From positions 1 through 64,000 of the forward strand of contig DATDPP010000080.1 of NCBI GenBank assembly GCA_035292685.1: DNA of 64,000 nucleotides, written 5' to 3'. Positions 1-8,409 of the stretch are shown piece by piece. The translations under genes and the position numbers were made by a program. The DNA comes from JALYNX01 sp035292685 (GTDB lineage Bacteria > Actinomycetota > Acidimicrobiia > Spongiisociales > ZC4RG35). Every line of letters starts with the position of its first letter. The stretch's first letter is position 1. The notes under the pieces are model-generated. The model was not told the DNA's origin and ran no database searches. It saw only the letters and a program-made list of their open reading frames with translations.

Positions 1-299
1 CGGCGGGTCCAGGTGAGGGCGGCCCGGATCTCAGAGGTGGCCACGTCATAGACGTCGTCGAGTTCAAGGTGGGACAACTCCTCGGTCTCCGCCTCGGTCA
101 CCGCCACCATCGAGGCGTAAAGCTCGGCTTGGTCGTGTGCCACCTGACGGTTCCACGCCTGCAGGACCAGCACCCGGTCGAAACCACTGAGCCGGGAACG
201 GTCCACCGAGGCGAGAGCCCTCGCCAATTCCAGACCCGGCGCCATCTCGGCCAGTCCCTCCGGAAGTCTCTCCCACCCCTCGAACATATGTTCGACCAT
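1..299 (-). CDS. DUF222 (13E12-family) protein, N-terminal part only
   Basis: The reverse strand is open from an ATG at 299 to the window edge, giving about 99 residues and no stop. The stretch LSGFDRVLVLQAWNRQVAHD followed by ELYASMVAVTEA is typical of the DUF222 domain that precedes an HNH nuclease domain in the actinobacterial 13E12 repeat family; the HNH part would lie beyond the left edge. The ATG at 299 is preceded by TATGTT and a 6-nt spacer, which fits a leaderless mRNA. A perfect LexA box covers codons 2-7. Several 13E12 members of M. tuberculosis are LexA-regulated, so DNA-damage induction is likely. Family call is firm; nuclease activity cannot be judged from this part. Confidence 0.8.
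   Translation of the reverse strand, partial: MVEHMFEGWERLPEGLAEMAPGLELARALASVDRSRLSGFDRVLVLQAWNRQVAHDQAELYASMVAVTEAETEELSHLELDDVYDVATSEIRAALTWTR
280..295. promoter_or_regulatory. LexA (SOS) box in the start of the DUF222 gene
   Basis: TCGAACATATGTTCGA is a perfect 16-bp palindrome matching the mycobacterial/actinobacterial SOS box TCGAAC-N4-GTTCGA. It lies inside the DUF222 coding sequence, about +5 to +20 from the predicted leaderless start. The same 16 bases occur upstream of dnaE2 at 24320-24335. Confidence 0.88.
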
Positions 300-305
300 G
301 ATTGA

Positions 306-311
306 AACATA
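306..311 (-). promoter_or_regulatory. -10 hexamer of the DUF222 gene
   Basis: TATGTT on the minus strand, 6 nt before the ATG at 299, fits the TANNNT-N6-start pattern of leaderless transcripts seen across this window. The remaining bases between 300 and 422 hold no other feature I recognise. Confidence 0.5.
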
Positions 312-422
312 CAAGGTGGATCTGACAAACTCCATACCCTTGTCCGCCGATTTCAAAGATTTCTTGGGACGACTCTGTGTTTTGCTGCCGAACTGGCTGA
401 ACGCTCGGCGCTCTTGGACTCC

Positions 423-1169
423 CTAGACCAGCCCCACCTTCCCACCCATTGCGGACACTCTCCCTGCGATCACATCACGAACCTGGTCCCGAAGCTCGTT
501 GCCATCCGCCTGGGTCATACCCGTGGTCTCGATGGCGGGATCGATCACGACCCGGATCCGCCCCCCGTGAAGCCACGGCTGGCCGGGGGGCCACGCCTCG
601 TATGAGCCGTGGATCGATAACGGCAAGACCGGGAGCTGGCTGGTGAGGGCCATGGTGAAGGCTCCCTTCTTGAACGGTTTCATGACGCCGTTACGCGGTC
701 GGGTGCCTTCGGCGTAGATGATCAGTGATCGCCCCTTCTCGATCAGGGCCTTTCCCTGCCGGTTGACATCGGCGTGAATCGAGCCCCGCGCCGCCCTGTC
801 CACCTCGACGATGCCCACCGCCCGCATCCCTTGAGCAAACACCGGCACCTTGAAGAGCTCGGTCTTGGCCAGGAAACGCATCGGGAGCCGAACTGCGAGC
901 ACACAGGCCATGATGTCGAGAGCCGAGAGATGGTTGGCCACGACGACATAGGACCTAGTGGGGTCGACGTTCTCCTGCCCCTCGACGTCGAGCCTGGTGA
1001 AAGAGCAAACCAGCCAAACCCGGCTCCAGGCCCGGATCACTCGCTCGATGTGGGGCGAGACATCGTTGATGGCGGCGGTGATCATCACGATGGGGACGGC
1101 AACCAGAGTGGCCAGCACACCGGCGAGGAGGGCGACGACGGTCCTCGGGATGTCGATCACCCAATGCAT
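423..1169 (-). CDS. plsC: 1-acyl-sn-glycerol-3-phosphate acyltransferase
   Basis: Transfers an acyl chain to lysophosphatidic acid to make phosphatidic acid at the membrane. The acyltransferase motif NHLSALD (catalytic His and Asp) lies in the first half, EGTRPRNG further on, and a hydrophobic segment near the N terminus (VVALLAGVLATLVAVPIVM) anchors the protein. About 248 residues is the usual PlsC length. I chose the ATG at 1169 because TACGCT ends 7 nt upstream of it; an ATG at 1187 would add six residues. It is divergent from the cyclo-ligase gene with only about 20-40 bp between them, so the two promoters must nearly overlap. Confidence 0.9.
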   Translation of the reverse strand: MHWVIDIPRTVVALLAGVLATLVAVPIVMITAAINDVSPHIERVIRAWSRVWLVCSFTRLDVEGQENVDPTRSYVVVANHLSALDIMACVLAVRLPMRFLAKTELFKVPVFAQGMRAVGIVEVDRAARGSIHADVNRQGKALIEKGRSLIIYAEGTRPRNGVMKPFKKGAFTMALTSQLPVLPLSIHGSYEAWPPGQPWLHGGRIRVVIDPAIETTGMTQADGNELRDQVRDVIAGRVSAMGGKVGLV

Positions 1170-1176
1170 CGAGGCG

Positions 1177-1182
1177 AGCGTA
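1177..1182 (-). promoter_or_regulatory. -10 hexamer of plsC
   Basis: TACGCT on the minus strand followed by 7 nt and the ATG at 1169; leaderless-type promoter. If correct, the upstream ATG at 1187 cannot be the start. Confidence 0.4.
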
Positions 1183-1194
1183 GCCATGGGGTCT

Positions 1195-1200
1195 TAGCCT
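1195..1200 (+). promoter_or_regulatory. -10 hexamer of the 5-formyl-THF cyclo-ligase gene
   Basis: TAGCCT followed by 7 nt and the GTG at 1208, with no ribosome binding site between; leaderless-type promoter. Confidence 0.45.
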
Positions 1201-1207
1201 GAGCCCT

Positions 1208-1753
1208 GTGGACAAAGAAGAGGCACGCCGCCGATCCCTCGCCTTGGGAGCTGTTCCCGGTGATGTCGGGTCACGGGTGGTTGCGGTGCTCTTCTCGTGG
1301 CTCTCCGCCCGGCTGCCAGGGACCGGTTCCGCCTATCTGGCGATGAGCGATGAGGTCGATGTCACCCCTCTGTTCGACCGGCTCCCCGGTTGGCGATGGG
1401 TGCTTCCCCGGGTCGAGGATGACGGGACCCTCACGTTCCGCGATCGAGATGTCGCCAGGGAGACGCATCGCTACGGCATGACTCAGCCAATGGATCAGGG
1501 GCGGATCGTGCCCGTCCACGAGATCGATGTCTTCCTGGTTCCGGGACTGGCCTTTGATGTTACGGGGGGGCGACTGGGCCGGGGCAAGGGCTATTACGAC
1601 GGGGTGCTTGCCGGCCGTCGCGCCGACAGCCAGGCGATCGGCGTCACCACTACCGACCGGGTGATCGACGCTGTTCCCGTCAGCCCGCATGACCAGCGGG
1701 TGGATCGTCTGGCCACCGAGGATGGTGTCATCCTGACCCGACCCACCCAGTGA
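1208..1753 (+). CDS. 5-formyltetrahydrofolate cyclo-ligase
   Basis: ATP-dependent conversion of 5-formyl-THF to 5,10-methenyl-THF in one-carbon metabolism. The 181-residue protein starts with MDKEEARRRSLA, where basic residues bind substrate and phosphate, and carries the family signature GRGKGYYDGVLAG near residues 126-138. Start is a GTG with no Shine-Dalgarno but a TANNNT hexamer 7 nt upstream. The 3' end overlaps by 26 bp the convergent F420-type oxidoreductase gene. Confidence 0.9.
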   Translation: MDKEEARRRSLALGAVPGDVGSRVVAVLFSWLSARLPGTGSAYLAMSDEVDVTPLFDRLPGWRWVLPRVEDDGTLTFRDRDVARETHRYGMTQPMDQGRIVPVHEIDVFLVPGLAFDVTGGRLGRGKGYYDGVLAGRRADSQAIGVTTTDRVIDAVPVSPHDQRVDRLATEDGVILTRPTQ

Positions 1754-2141
1754 CCTTGTCAACGGCGATGAAGACCGCCGGGCCTTGTGGTGGGCGGTCC
1801 TGGTAGTGGTGGTACTTCGCTGACAGCGAAGCACGAGCCGATTCCCACTCCATGCCCTCTTCGACCACCCGTGCCGGGCCATCGACGCGGACCCACCACA
1901 ATCGGGCCCAGTCGTCGTTGTAGTGGTCGACGAGCACGCTGGCGCGGGGGTTGGCCTCGATGTTCATCAGACGTTGGAGACGCCTCGTGGACTTTGGCTT
2001 GTGATCGACCATGTGGACGATCCGGTCCGCAACGAGGGCGAAGGTGACGGGAATCACATGGGGGCTGCCGTCCGGTCGGGTGGTGGCCAGGTGGGCGACG
2101 GGGGAACCTTCGAGCCTGGCCAGGGCCTCAGCGCGTTCCAT
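1728..2141 (-). CDS. PPOX-class F420-dependent oxidoreductase (TIGR03668/Rv0121-like)
   Basis: A 137-residue flavin/deazaflavin split-barrel protein. The start region (HLATTRPDGSPHVIPVTFAL) and the block DDWARLWWVRVDGPARVVEE match the actinobacterial TIGR03668 group, which is thought to bind coenzyme F420; the substrate is unknown. The ATG at 2141 overlaps the last 14 nt of the SGNH hydrolase gene on the same strand, so the two are probably co-transcribed and translationally coupled. F420 supply is consistent with cofG and cofH at 37-40 kb. Confidence 0.8.
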   Translation of the reverse strand: MERAEALARLEGSPVAHLATTRPDGSPHVIPVTFALVADRIVHMVDHKPKSTRRLQRLMNIEANPRASVLVDHYNDDWARLWWVRVDGPARVVEEGMEWESARASLSAKYHHYQDRPPQGPAVFIAVDKVTGWVGSG

Positions 2142-2874
2142 TCCCACCGTTGAGTTGCGGTTCCAACGTGGCCCAGACCACGTCGGCCCACCGGCGGTGC
2201 CCGGCGGCGCTGACATGGAACAGGTCCGCGGCCCACAGAGACCGATCCAAGTACCACACCTCTGGCTGGTCGGCGTGTTGTTCGACCACATGGGCACCAT
2301 GGCGGGCGGCAACCCTGCGGTGTATGTGGTCGAAGCCGGCGGAGCGATGCGAAACGAGATGACGCAGTGGAGGATGGAGACGCGGAATCGTCCCCAGGTC
2401 ACCGACTCCGCTGAGGATGATGGTCGCCCCGGTAACAGAGAGCTCACCGACCAAATGATCGAGATTCGTCTCGAATCGCTTTCGAGAAACCCCTCGGATC
2501 AAGTCGTTGGCGCCCACCGACACGAAGATCAGGTCAGGGTCGAATTCGATGGCCGGTGCGAGCTGGTTCTGGATGAGATCGTGGGCGCATGACCCTCCAA
2601 CAGCCAGGGACTCGAGAATCACGTGATGATCGGCGCCGAGACGCCGGCTGACCAGAGAAATCCAGACCTCCTCGGGCCCGGCAACCCCCGGCGCCGTCAC
2701 CGAGGAATCGCCAAGGACCGCCACCCGCAACTCTGGCAAGGTCGGGTCGCCAAACGAATCAGAAGGATCGAATTCCTCGAGGGTGGGGGCGGGGCGGAGG
2801 AACGCATAAGCGGCCTCTACGGCAATCACTACGACACCGGCTATCGCTCCGCGTTTGATCAGATGACGAACCAC
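2128..2874 (-). CDS. SGNH/GDSL-family hydrolase, membrane-anchored
   Basis: 248 residues with one N-terminal hydrophobic segment (AIAGVVVIAVEAAYAFL), so probably a secreted or anchored esterase. SGNH blocks appear in order: GDSSVTAPG (nucleophile Ser), GGS with Gly, GAND (block III Asn) and DLFHVSAAGH (catalytic Asp and His). Substrate unknown. GTG start at 2874. Same-strand overlap with the F420-type oxidoreductase suggests an operon, with no obvious functional link. Confidence 0.82.
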   Translation of the reverse strand: MVRHLIKRGAIAGVVVIAVEAAYAFLRPAPTLEEFDPSDSFGDPTLPELRVAVLGDSSVTAPGVAGPEEVWISLVSRRLGADHHVILESLAVGGSCAHDLIQNQLAPAIEFDPDLIFVSVGANDLIRGVSRKRFETNLDHLVGELSVTGATIILSGVGDLGTIPRLHPPLRHLVSHRSAGFDHIHRRVAARHGAHVVEQHADQPEVWYLDRSLWAADLFHVSAAGHRRWADVVWATLEPQLNGGNGTR

Positions 2875-2900
2875 AGTTCGAGTTTGGCAGGCGTCGGGGT

Positions 2901-3212
2901 CTAGCTGCCGGAAGCGTTCTGAATGCGGGCTTTCAACCCGAAACGACCGCGTTTGCTGTCGGTCAGGTCGATGACGGCTCCCACCGCGTCCGAGAACTGC
3001 GAAGGATCGTCGGGGAAGAACTCCAGATGGTCACCTTCGATGTCGAACGAGAATCGGTAGATCGACGTCCGTTCCACGTTGACCTCAGGCATCGGCCATG
3101 ACCCCATGTGCCGGCGCCCGGCCACGATCCGGAATCGCCCCTCGTCGATCTCGATCGTCACATGTGTTGGCTCGAGTCTGGAGCCTTGTAGCCGCCCTAG
3201 GTAATAAGCCAT
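2901..3212 (-). CDS. Conserved hypothetical protein, about 103 residues
   Basis: Unrecognised small soluble protein (MAYYLGRLQGSRLEP...), rich in beta-strand-like alternation and acidic residues, with no signal peptide or transmembrane segment. I start it at the ATG at 3212 rather than further upstream because the region before it carries the promoter of the divergent icmF gene. The phrase DGRFRIVAGRR-type beta hairpin followed by FSFDIEGDHLEFFPDDPSQF suggests a small beta-barrel or PH-like fold, which is a guess. Confidence 0.55.
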   Translation of the reverse strand: MAYYLGRLQGSRLEPTHVTIEIDEGRFRIVAGRRHMGSWPMPEVNVERTSIYRFSFDIEGDHLEFFPDDPSQFSDAVGAVIDLTDSKRGRFGLKARIQNASGS

Positions 3213-3307
3213 CCCAATCCACAATCTAGCGAGGTTTCTCCCCGGTTGAAACGGGTAGAGCCGCGCCAATCTGCCGGTACAGTTTGAACTAGTCCTTGCA
3301 AGAGAGC

Positions 3308-6300
3308 ATGACAGACGGGGTCCCATCGCGAATGGGTTTGAGCAACAGGGTCAGATTCGTAACTGCGACCACCCTCTTCGACGGGCACGACGCCTCGATC
3401 AACATCTTCAGGCGCATCCTCCAGGCCTCGGGGGCCGAAGTGGTCCATCTGGGTCACAACCGCACCGGTCTCGACATCGTGGAGACCGCCATAGAAGAGG
3501 ACGCCCACGCCATCGCTGTCACCTCCTACCAGGGTGGCCACATGGAGTTCTATCGCTACCTCAGAGACCTCCTGGTGGAGCGGGGTGCAGGTCACATCCG
3601 GCTGTTTGGGGGCGGGGGAGGCACCATTCTCCCCAGCGAGGGTGATGAGCTGGTCGACTATGGCATCACCAGGATCTACTCCCCGGACGACGGTCGTGAG
3701 CTCGGCCTCCAGGGGATGGTTGCCGACATGCTGGCCAGATCGGACTTTGCAACTGGCGAGCTTGGAGACGAGTTCGAACTCTCGACGCTGACGGCCGATC
3801 ACACCAGGGTCGTTGCCGGCTTGATCTCCGCTGCTGAGAACTTTGGCGAGAAATACGTCGATGTATTCGAGCTGGTCGAGGCGAAGGCCGTGGCGGCGCA
3901 CGCCTTGGTGGTAGGGGTCACCGGGACGGGTGGGTCCGGGAAGTCGAGCCTGGTCGATGAGCTGATGCGACGCCTCCTCCTCGACTTCGAGGACCTGCGT
4001 TTGGCTGTGATTTCGGTCGACCCTTCGAAACGGCGCTCCGGTGGCGCCCTCCTGGGGGACCGCATCAGGATGAACTCGCTGCCCCATCCTCGTGCCTACA
4101 TGCGCTCACTGGCCACCCGCCAACCAAACCTCTCGCTGTCACCTCATGTCAGCCAGGCCCTGGACGTGGTGAAGGCGGCCGGGTTCGACCTGGTGATCCT
4201 GGAGACTTCCGGCATCGGGCAGTCGGACACCGAAATCGTCGACTTCTCTGACCTTTCGATGTACGTAATGACACCCGAGTACGGGGCGGCCACCCAACTC
4301 GAGAAAATCGACATGCTCGATTACGCCGACATGGTGGCGATCAACAAGGCGGACAAGGAAGGGGCATTGGATGCGCTGCGCGATGTCCGCAAGCAGTACA
4401 GGAGGAACCATGTCGACTTCGATGCCGATGACTCCACGCTGCCGATCCACCTCACGGTTGCCTCCGATTTCAACGACCCGGGGACCAATCGGCTCTACAA
4501 GGCTCTTGTCGCCGCACTTGGGGCCCGAGGCCTGGCCCTGCAGTCCACGATCGACCTGCCCACCAGCGACACCGCGAAGCAACACGTGGTCCCACCCGAG
4601 AGGACCCATTACCTGGCAGAGGTGGTGGCCAAGGTTCGCGAATACGACTCCTGGGTCGAGGAGCAGTCGGCTGCGGCCGAGACCCTCTACCGGCTGCAGG
4701 GGGCGGCGGAGTCCGGTGTCGAAGTGGGACCAACCCTGGCCGAGGCGGCCGACAGGCTCGAACCTGAGAACCGAAGGGCCCTGGACCACTGGGAAGGGAT
4801 GCTCGCCGAGTACACCGGCGAAGAGTTCATCTATCACGTGCGGGGCAACGAGATCAGGGTTCCCCTTCATCAGGAGACCTTGAGTCACACCCCGATCCCG
4901 CGGGTCGCGCTGCCCAGGTACCGGTCCTGGGGCGACCGTCTCCAATGGCTGTTGCAGGAGAACGTGCCCGGCGAGTTCCCCTACACGGCGGGCGTCTTCC
5001 CCTTCAAGAGGGGCGAGGAGGACCCGGCGCGGATGTTCGCCGGCGAGGGCCCACCGGAGCAGACCAACCGACGGTTCCACTACCTGGCGGCAGACACCAC
5101 GGCGAATCGTCTGTCCACCGCCTTCGACTCGGTCACGCTCTATGGGGAGGATCCTCACGAGCGACCCGACGTCTACGGCAAAGTGGGAAACTCCGGGGTC
5201 TCCATCGCCACCCTGGACGACGCCAAGAAGCTCTACTCCGGGTTCGACCTGGCGGACCCCGCCACGTCGGTGTCGATGACGATCAACGGTCCGGCGCCGA
5301 TGATCCTCGCCTTCTTCATGAACACCGCCATCGACCAGGCGTGTGAGGCTCACATCACCAAGCACGAGCTTTGGGGTGAGGTGGAAGCCAGGATCTCGGA
5401 GATCTACGGCGACCGCCCGCGGCCCGGGTATTGGGGGCCATTGCCCCCGGGCAGCGACGGTTTGGGCCTGCGACTCCTCGGCGTGACCGGGGACCAGGTC
5501 CTGCCCGCCGACGTGTACGAGCGGATCAAGCAGGAGACGATGTCCCGGGTCCGGGGGACGGTGCAGGCCGACATCCTCAAGGAGGACCAGGCCCAGAACA
5601 CCTGCATCTTCTCCACGGAGTTTGCACTGGAGATGATGGGCGACATCCAGCAGTACTTCGTCGACAACGACGTGGACAGCTTCTACTCGGTGTCGATCAG
5701 CGGTTATCACATGGCGGAGGCAGGAGCCAACCCGATCACCCAGCTCGCCTTCACCCTCGCCAACGGTTTCACCTACATCGAGAACTACCTAGCCCGGGGA
5801 ATGGACATCGACGACTTCGCCCCCAATCTCTCCTTCTTCTTCTCCAACGGGATCGACGCCGAGTATGCGGTCATCGGCCGGGTGGCCCGGCGCATCTGGG
5901 CCAAGGCGATCAAGCACCGGTACGGGGGAAGTGAACGCTCCCAGAAGCTGAAATACCACGTGCAGACCTCGGGGAGGTCGCTCCATGCCCAGGAGATCAG
6001 CTTCAACGACATCCGGACCACGCTTCAGGCGCTATACGCCATCTACGACAACACCAACAGCCTCCACACCAACGCATATGACGAGGCGATAACCACCCCC
6101 ACCGAAGAGTCGGTCCGCCGGGCTGTCGCCATCCAGCTGATCATCAACCGCGAGTTGGGGCTGGCCAAGAACGAGAACCCGCTTCAGGGCAGTTTCATCA
6201 TCGAGGAGTTGACCGACCTCGTCGAAGAAGCGGTGCTCGTCGAGTTCGAGCGACTGAACAGCCGCGGGGGCGTGCTGGGGGCCATGGAGCGGCAGTACCA

Positions 6301-6652
6301 AAGGACCAAGATCCAGGAGGAGTCGCTGTACTACGAGCAGCAGAAGGAGTCGGGGCTGTATCCGATAGTGGGGGTCAACACTTTTATCTCCAAGGCGGGG
6401 TCACCGTTTGTCGTACCCGGAGAGCTGATTCGCTCCACCGACGAGGACAAAAACCGACAGATCGCCAATCTGCGCGCCTTTCAGGACCGCAATGCGGAGG
6501 TGGGCCCGGCCGCCCTCGACGCCCTACAGAAGGTGGCAGTCTCGGGGGGCAATATCTTCGCCCAGCTGATGGATACGGCCAAGGTGGCCTCATTGGGCCA
6601 GATGAGCAGGGCTCTCTACGACGTCGGTGGCCAGTACCGCCGCAACATGTAG
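3308..6652 (+). CDS. icmF: Fused isobutyryl-CoA mutase
   Basis: Adenosylcobalamin-dependent interconversion of isobutyryl-CoA and n-butyryl-CoA, in one polypeptide with its own G-protein chaperone. Domains in order: B12-binding domain (FDGHDASINIFRRI; the His is the cobalt ligand), MeaB-like GTPase domain around residues 190-410 (Walker A GTGGSGKSS, ETSGIGQSD, base-recognition NKAD), linker, then the mutase TIM barrel from about residue 550, with PYTAGVFPF in place of the methylmalonyl-CoA mutase substrate motif, and NPLQGSFIIEEL. About 1114 residues matches known IcmF. Starts at 3308 or 3332 are both possible; neither has a strong ribosome binding site. A TACAGT hexamer at about 3276 may be the -10. 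Confidence 0.93.
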   Translation: MTDGVPSRMGLSNRVRFVTATTLFDGHDASINIFRRILQASGAEVVHLGHNRTGLDIVETAIEEDAHAIAVTSYQGGHMEFYRYLRDLLVERGAGHIRLFGGGGGTILPSEGDELVDYGITRIYSPDDGRELGLQGMVADMLARSDFATGELGDEFELSTLTADHTRVVAGLISAAENFGEKYVDVFELVEAKAVAAHALVVGVTGTGGSGKSSLVDELMRRLLLDFEDLRLAVISVDPSKRRSGGALLGDRIRMNSLPHPRAYMRSLATRQPNLSLSPHVSQALDVVKAAGFDLVILETSGIGQSDTEIVDFSDLSMYVMTPEYGAATQLEKIDMLDYADMVAINKADKEGALDALRDVRKQYRRNHVDFDADDSTLPIHLTVASDFNDPGTNRLYKALVAALGARGLALQSTIDLPTSDTAKQHVVPPERTHYLAEVVAKVREYDSWVEEQSAAAETLYRLQGAAESGVEVGPTLAEAADRLEPENRRALDHWEGMLAEYTGEEFIYHVRGNEIRVPLHQETLSHTPIPRVALPRYRSWGDRLQWLLQENVPGEFPYTAGVFPFKRGEEDPARMFAGEGPPEQTNRRFHYLAADTTANRLSTAFDSVTLYGEDPHERPDVYGKVGNSGVSIATLDDAKKLYSGFDLADPATSVSMTINGPAPMILAFFMNTAIDQACEAHITKHELWGEVEARISEIYGDRPRPGYWGPLPPGSDGLGLRLLGVTGDQVLPADVYERIKQETMSRVRGTVQADILKEDQAQNTCIFSTEFALEMMGDIQQYFVDNDVDSFYSVSISGYHMAEAGANPITQLAFTLANGFTYIENYLARGMDIDDFAPNLSFFFSNGIDAEYAVIGRVARRIWAKAIKHRYGGSERSQKLKYHVQTSGRSLHAQEISFNDIRTTLQALYAIYDNTNSLHTNAYDEAITTPTEESVRRAVAIQLIINRELGLAKNENPLQGSFIIEELTDLVEEAVLVEFERLNSRGGVLGAMERQYQRTKIQEESLYYEQQKESGLYPIVGVNTFISKAGSPFVVPGELIRSTDEDKNRQIANLRAFQDRNAEVGPAALDALQKVAVSGGNIFAQLMDTAKVASLGQMSRALYDVGGQYRRNM

Positions 6653-6674
6653 GGCGGAGAAATCTGCCTCACTC

Positions 6675-6701
6675 TGTCGAAATGGCGTGTGCGCATTCGT
6701 A
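6675..6701 (+). promoter_or_regulatory. ECF-type promoter upstream of the DGPF/sigma pair
   Basis: TGTCGA (6675-6680), a 17-nt spacer and CGTA (6698-6701) resemble an ECF sigma promoter; a TGTCGA -35 element is, as I recall, the motif reported for ECF42 sigma factors. It stands about 50 nt before the DGPF gene whose partner sigma factor follows, so autoregulation is likely. Confidence 0.5.
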
Positions 6702-6750
6702 GTGGGTATGAAGGAGAGGCAAAGTGCCTCCCGGAGAAAAGGAGGTTGTG

Positions 6751-7107
6751 ATGACTCAGTATCTGCTGTCGGTGTTCAACACCGAAGGTCAAGAGGAGCC
6801 CTCACCCGAGGTGATCCAGGAGATGTACGCCGACGTCGATGCCGTGAATGCCGAGCTCATGGCTGCCGGCGCCTGGGTGTTTGGCGGAGGCCTGCACCCG
6901 GCCGACACCGCAACCGTCGTCAGCGCCCGGAGTGGTGAGACCATGATCACCGATGGGCCCTATGCGGAGACCAAGGAGCAGATCGGTGGTTTCTGGATCA
7001 TCGAGGCCGCAGATCTCGATGCAGCTCTGGACTGGGCCCGCAAAGCGACCGTTGCCTGCCGGGGCCCGGTGGAAGTCCGGCCGTTCCAGGATGAGCCCGA
7101 AGTCTGA
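6751..7107 (+). CDS. DGPF/YCII-like domain protein
   Basis: 118-residue YCII-superfamily protein with the diagnostic DGPYAETKEQIGGFWIIEA block (DGPF motif). Genes of this type sit beside ECF42 sigma factors in many actinobacteria; their biochemical role is unknown. The ATG at 6751 has a strong AAAGGAGG ribosome binding site, which decides the start over an upstream ATG. It overlaps the sigma gene by 17 nt, so the two are coupled. Confidence 0.85.
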   Translation: MTQYLLSVFNTEGQEEPSPEVIQEMYADVDAVNAELMAAGAWVFGGGLHPADTATVVSARSGETMITDGPYAETKEQIGGFWIIEAADLDAALDWARKATVACRGPVEVRPFQDEPEV

Positions 7108-8356
7108 GCTGACATCGGCGGGCTCCGAAGTCACCGCCGTCGACCGAATCTTCCGGGAGGAGTCCGGCAAGGCCGTCGCCTGTCTGATCCGCCTCTTCCG
7201 TGACATCGACGTCGCTGAGGAGGCGGTTCAGGAAGCGTTCATGGTGGCTTCCGAGGGATGGCCGGAGACGGGTCTCCCTCCCAATCCCGGGGGGTGGATC
7301 GTCACCACGGCCCGTAATCGTGCGATCGATCGTCTGCGACGCGAGTCGACCAGAGAGAACCGTCATGCTCAAGCCGCTGTGCTCTACACCCAGTCGGAGC
7401 CGGATCCCATCGAGGGACCGGTGAGCGACGATCGTCTCCGGCTGGTGTTCACCTGTTGTCACCCGGCTTTGGAAGCTCCGGCTCAGGTCGCCCTTACCCT
7501 GCGTCTGCTGGGAGGTCTCCAGACTGCCGAGATCGCCCGCGCCTTCCTGGTGCCGGAGACGACCATGGCCCAACGGTTGGTGAGGGCGAAACGGAAGATC
7601 AAAGCGGCCAACATTCCCTATCGCATCCCCCGCGACGCCGACCTCCCCGACCGTCTCGAAGCAGTCCTGACGGTCATCTATCTGATCTACAACGAGGGCT
7701 ACGCGGCCTCCAGCGGCGACGAACTGGTCCGCTCCGATCTGTGTGATGAGGCGATCAGACTTGCTCGTTTCCTCACCGACCTGATGCCTGACGAGCCGGA
7801 AGCGATCGGCTTGCTCGCCCTGCTCCTGCTCACCGAGTCGCGCCGGTCGGCCCGCACCACCAGTGACGGCTCACTCATCCTGCTGGGGGACCAGGATCGG
7901 TCGCTGTGGGATCGCGAGCTGATCGACGAGGGGCAAACCCTGGTTCGAGCGTGTTTGCGCAGGAACCGTCCCGGCCCATTCCAGATCCAGGCGGCCATTG
8001 CCGCGCTTCACAGCGATGCACCGACTGCGGAAGGGACCGACTGGACCCAGATACTCCGGCTCTACGACCAGCTGATGGCTATGGCCCCGTCGCCGGTCGT
8101 CGCCCTCAACCGGGCGGTGGCGCTGGCCGAGGTCGAAGGCGCAGCTGAGGCCCTGGCACAGCTCGACGGTCTTCATCTGAATGGATATCACCTGTTTCAC
8201 GCCACCCGTGCGGAGATGCTGCATCGGCTCGGCCGGGTCAGAGCGGCAGACGCGGCCTACGGCGAGGCGCTGGCTCGAGCAACCAACCTGGCGGAACGGC
8301 GGTTCCTGGAAGAACGGCGCCACCTCAACGGTTTGACCGAGGAGAGGCACAGCTAA
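7091..8356 (+). CDS. ECF42-type RNA polymerase sigma factor with C-terminal TPR-like extension
   Basis: 421 residues. The N-terminal part holds sigma region 2 (VACLIRLFRDIDVAEEAVQEAF, WIVTTARNRAIDRLRR) and region 4 (LTLRLLGGLQTAEIARAFLVPE, TMAQRLVRAKRKI). The remaining 220 residues form a helical extension (VIYLIYNEGYAAS..., ALNRAVALAEVEG) of the kind found only in the ECF42 group. No anti-sigma gene is nearby; in this group the extension is thought to take that control role. Start ATG at 7091 lies inside the DGPF gene. Confidence 0.88.
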   Translation: MSPKSELTSAGSEVTAVDRIFREESGKAVACLIRLFRDIDVAEEAVQEAFMVASEGWPETGLPPNPGGWIVTTARNRAIDRLRRESTRENRHAQAAVLYTQSEPDPIEGPVSDDRLRLVFTCCHPALEAPAQVALTLRLLGGLQTAEIARAFLVPETTMAQRLVRAKRKIKAANIPYRIPRDADLPDRLEAVLTVIYLIYNEGYAASSGDELVRSDLCDEAIRLARFLTDLMPDEPEAIGLLALLLLTESRRSARTTSDGSLILLGDQDRSLWDRELIDEGQTLVRACLRRNRPGPFQIQAAIAALHSDAPTAEGTDWTQILRLYDQLMAMAPSPVVALNRAVALAEVEGAAEALAQLDGLHLNGYHLFHATRAEMLHRLGRVRAADAAYGEALARATNLAERRFLEERRHLNGLTEERHS

Positions 8357-8358
8357 GA

Positions 8359-8384
8359 AGGACGGTTTCCGATGCGATACCGTC
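8359..8384 (+). terminator. Stem-loop after the sigma factor gene
   Basis: GGACGGT (8359-8365) pairs perfectly with ACCGTCC (8378-8384), followed by CGTTTCGTAATTCG. This looks like a weak intrinsic terminator between the sigma gene and the MFS gene. Confidence 0.45.
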
Positions 8385-8409
8385 CCGTTTCGTAATTCGA
8401 AGGAGAAAA

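Noticed and set aside
4139..5710. 523-residue minus-strand open frame antisense to icmF
   Set aside because: Shadow of the IcmF coding sequence; no recognisable motifs.
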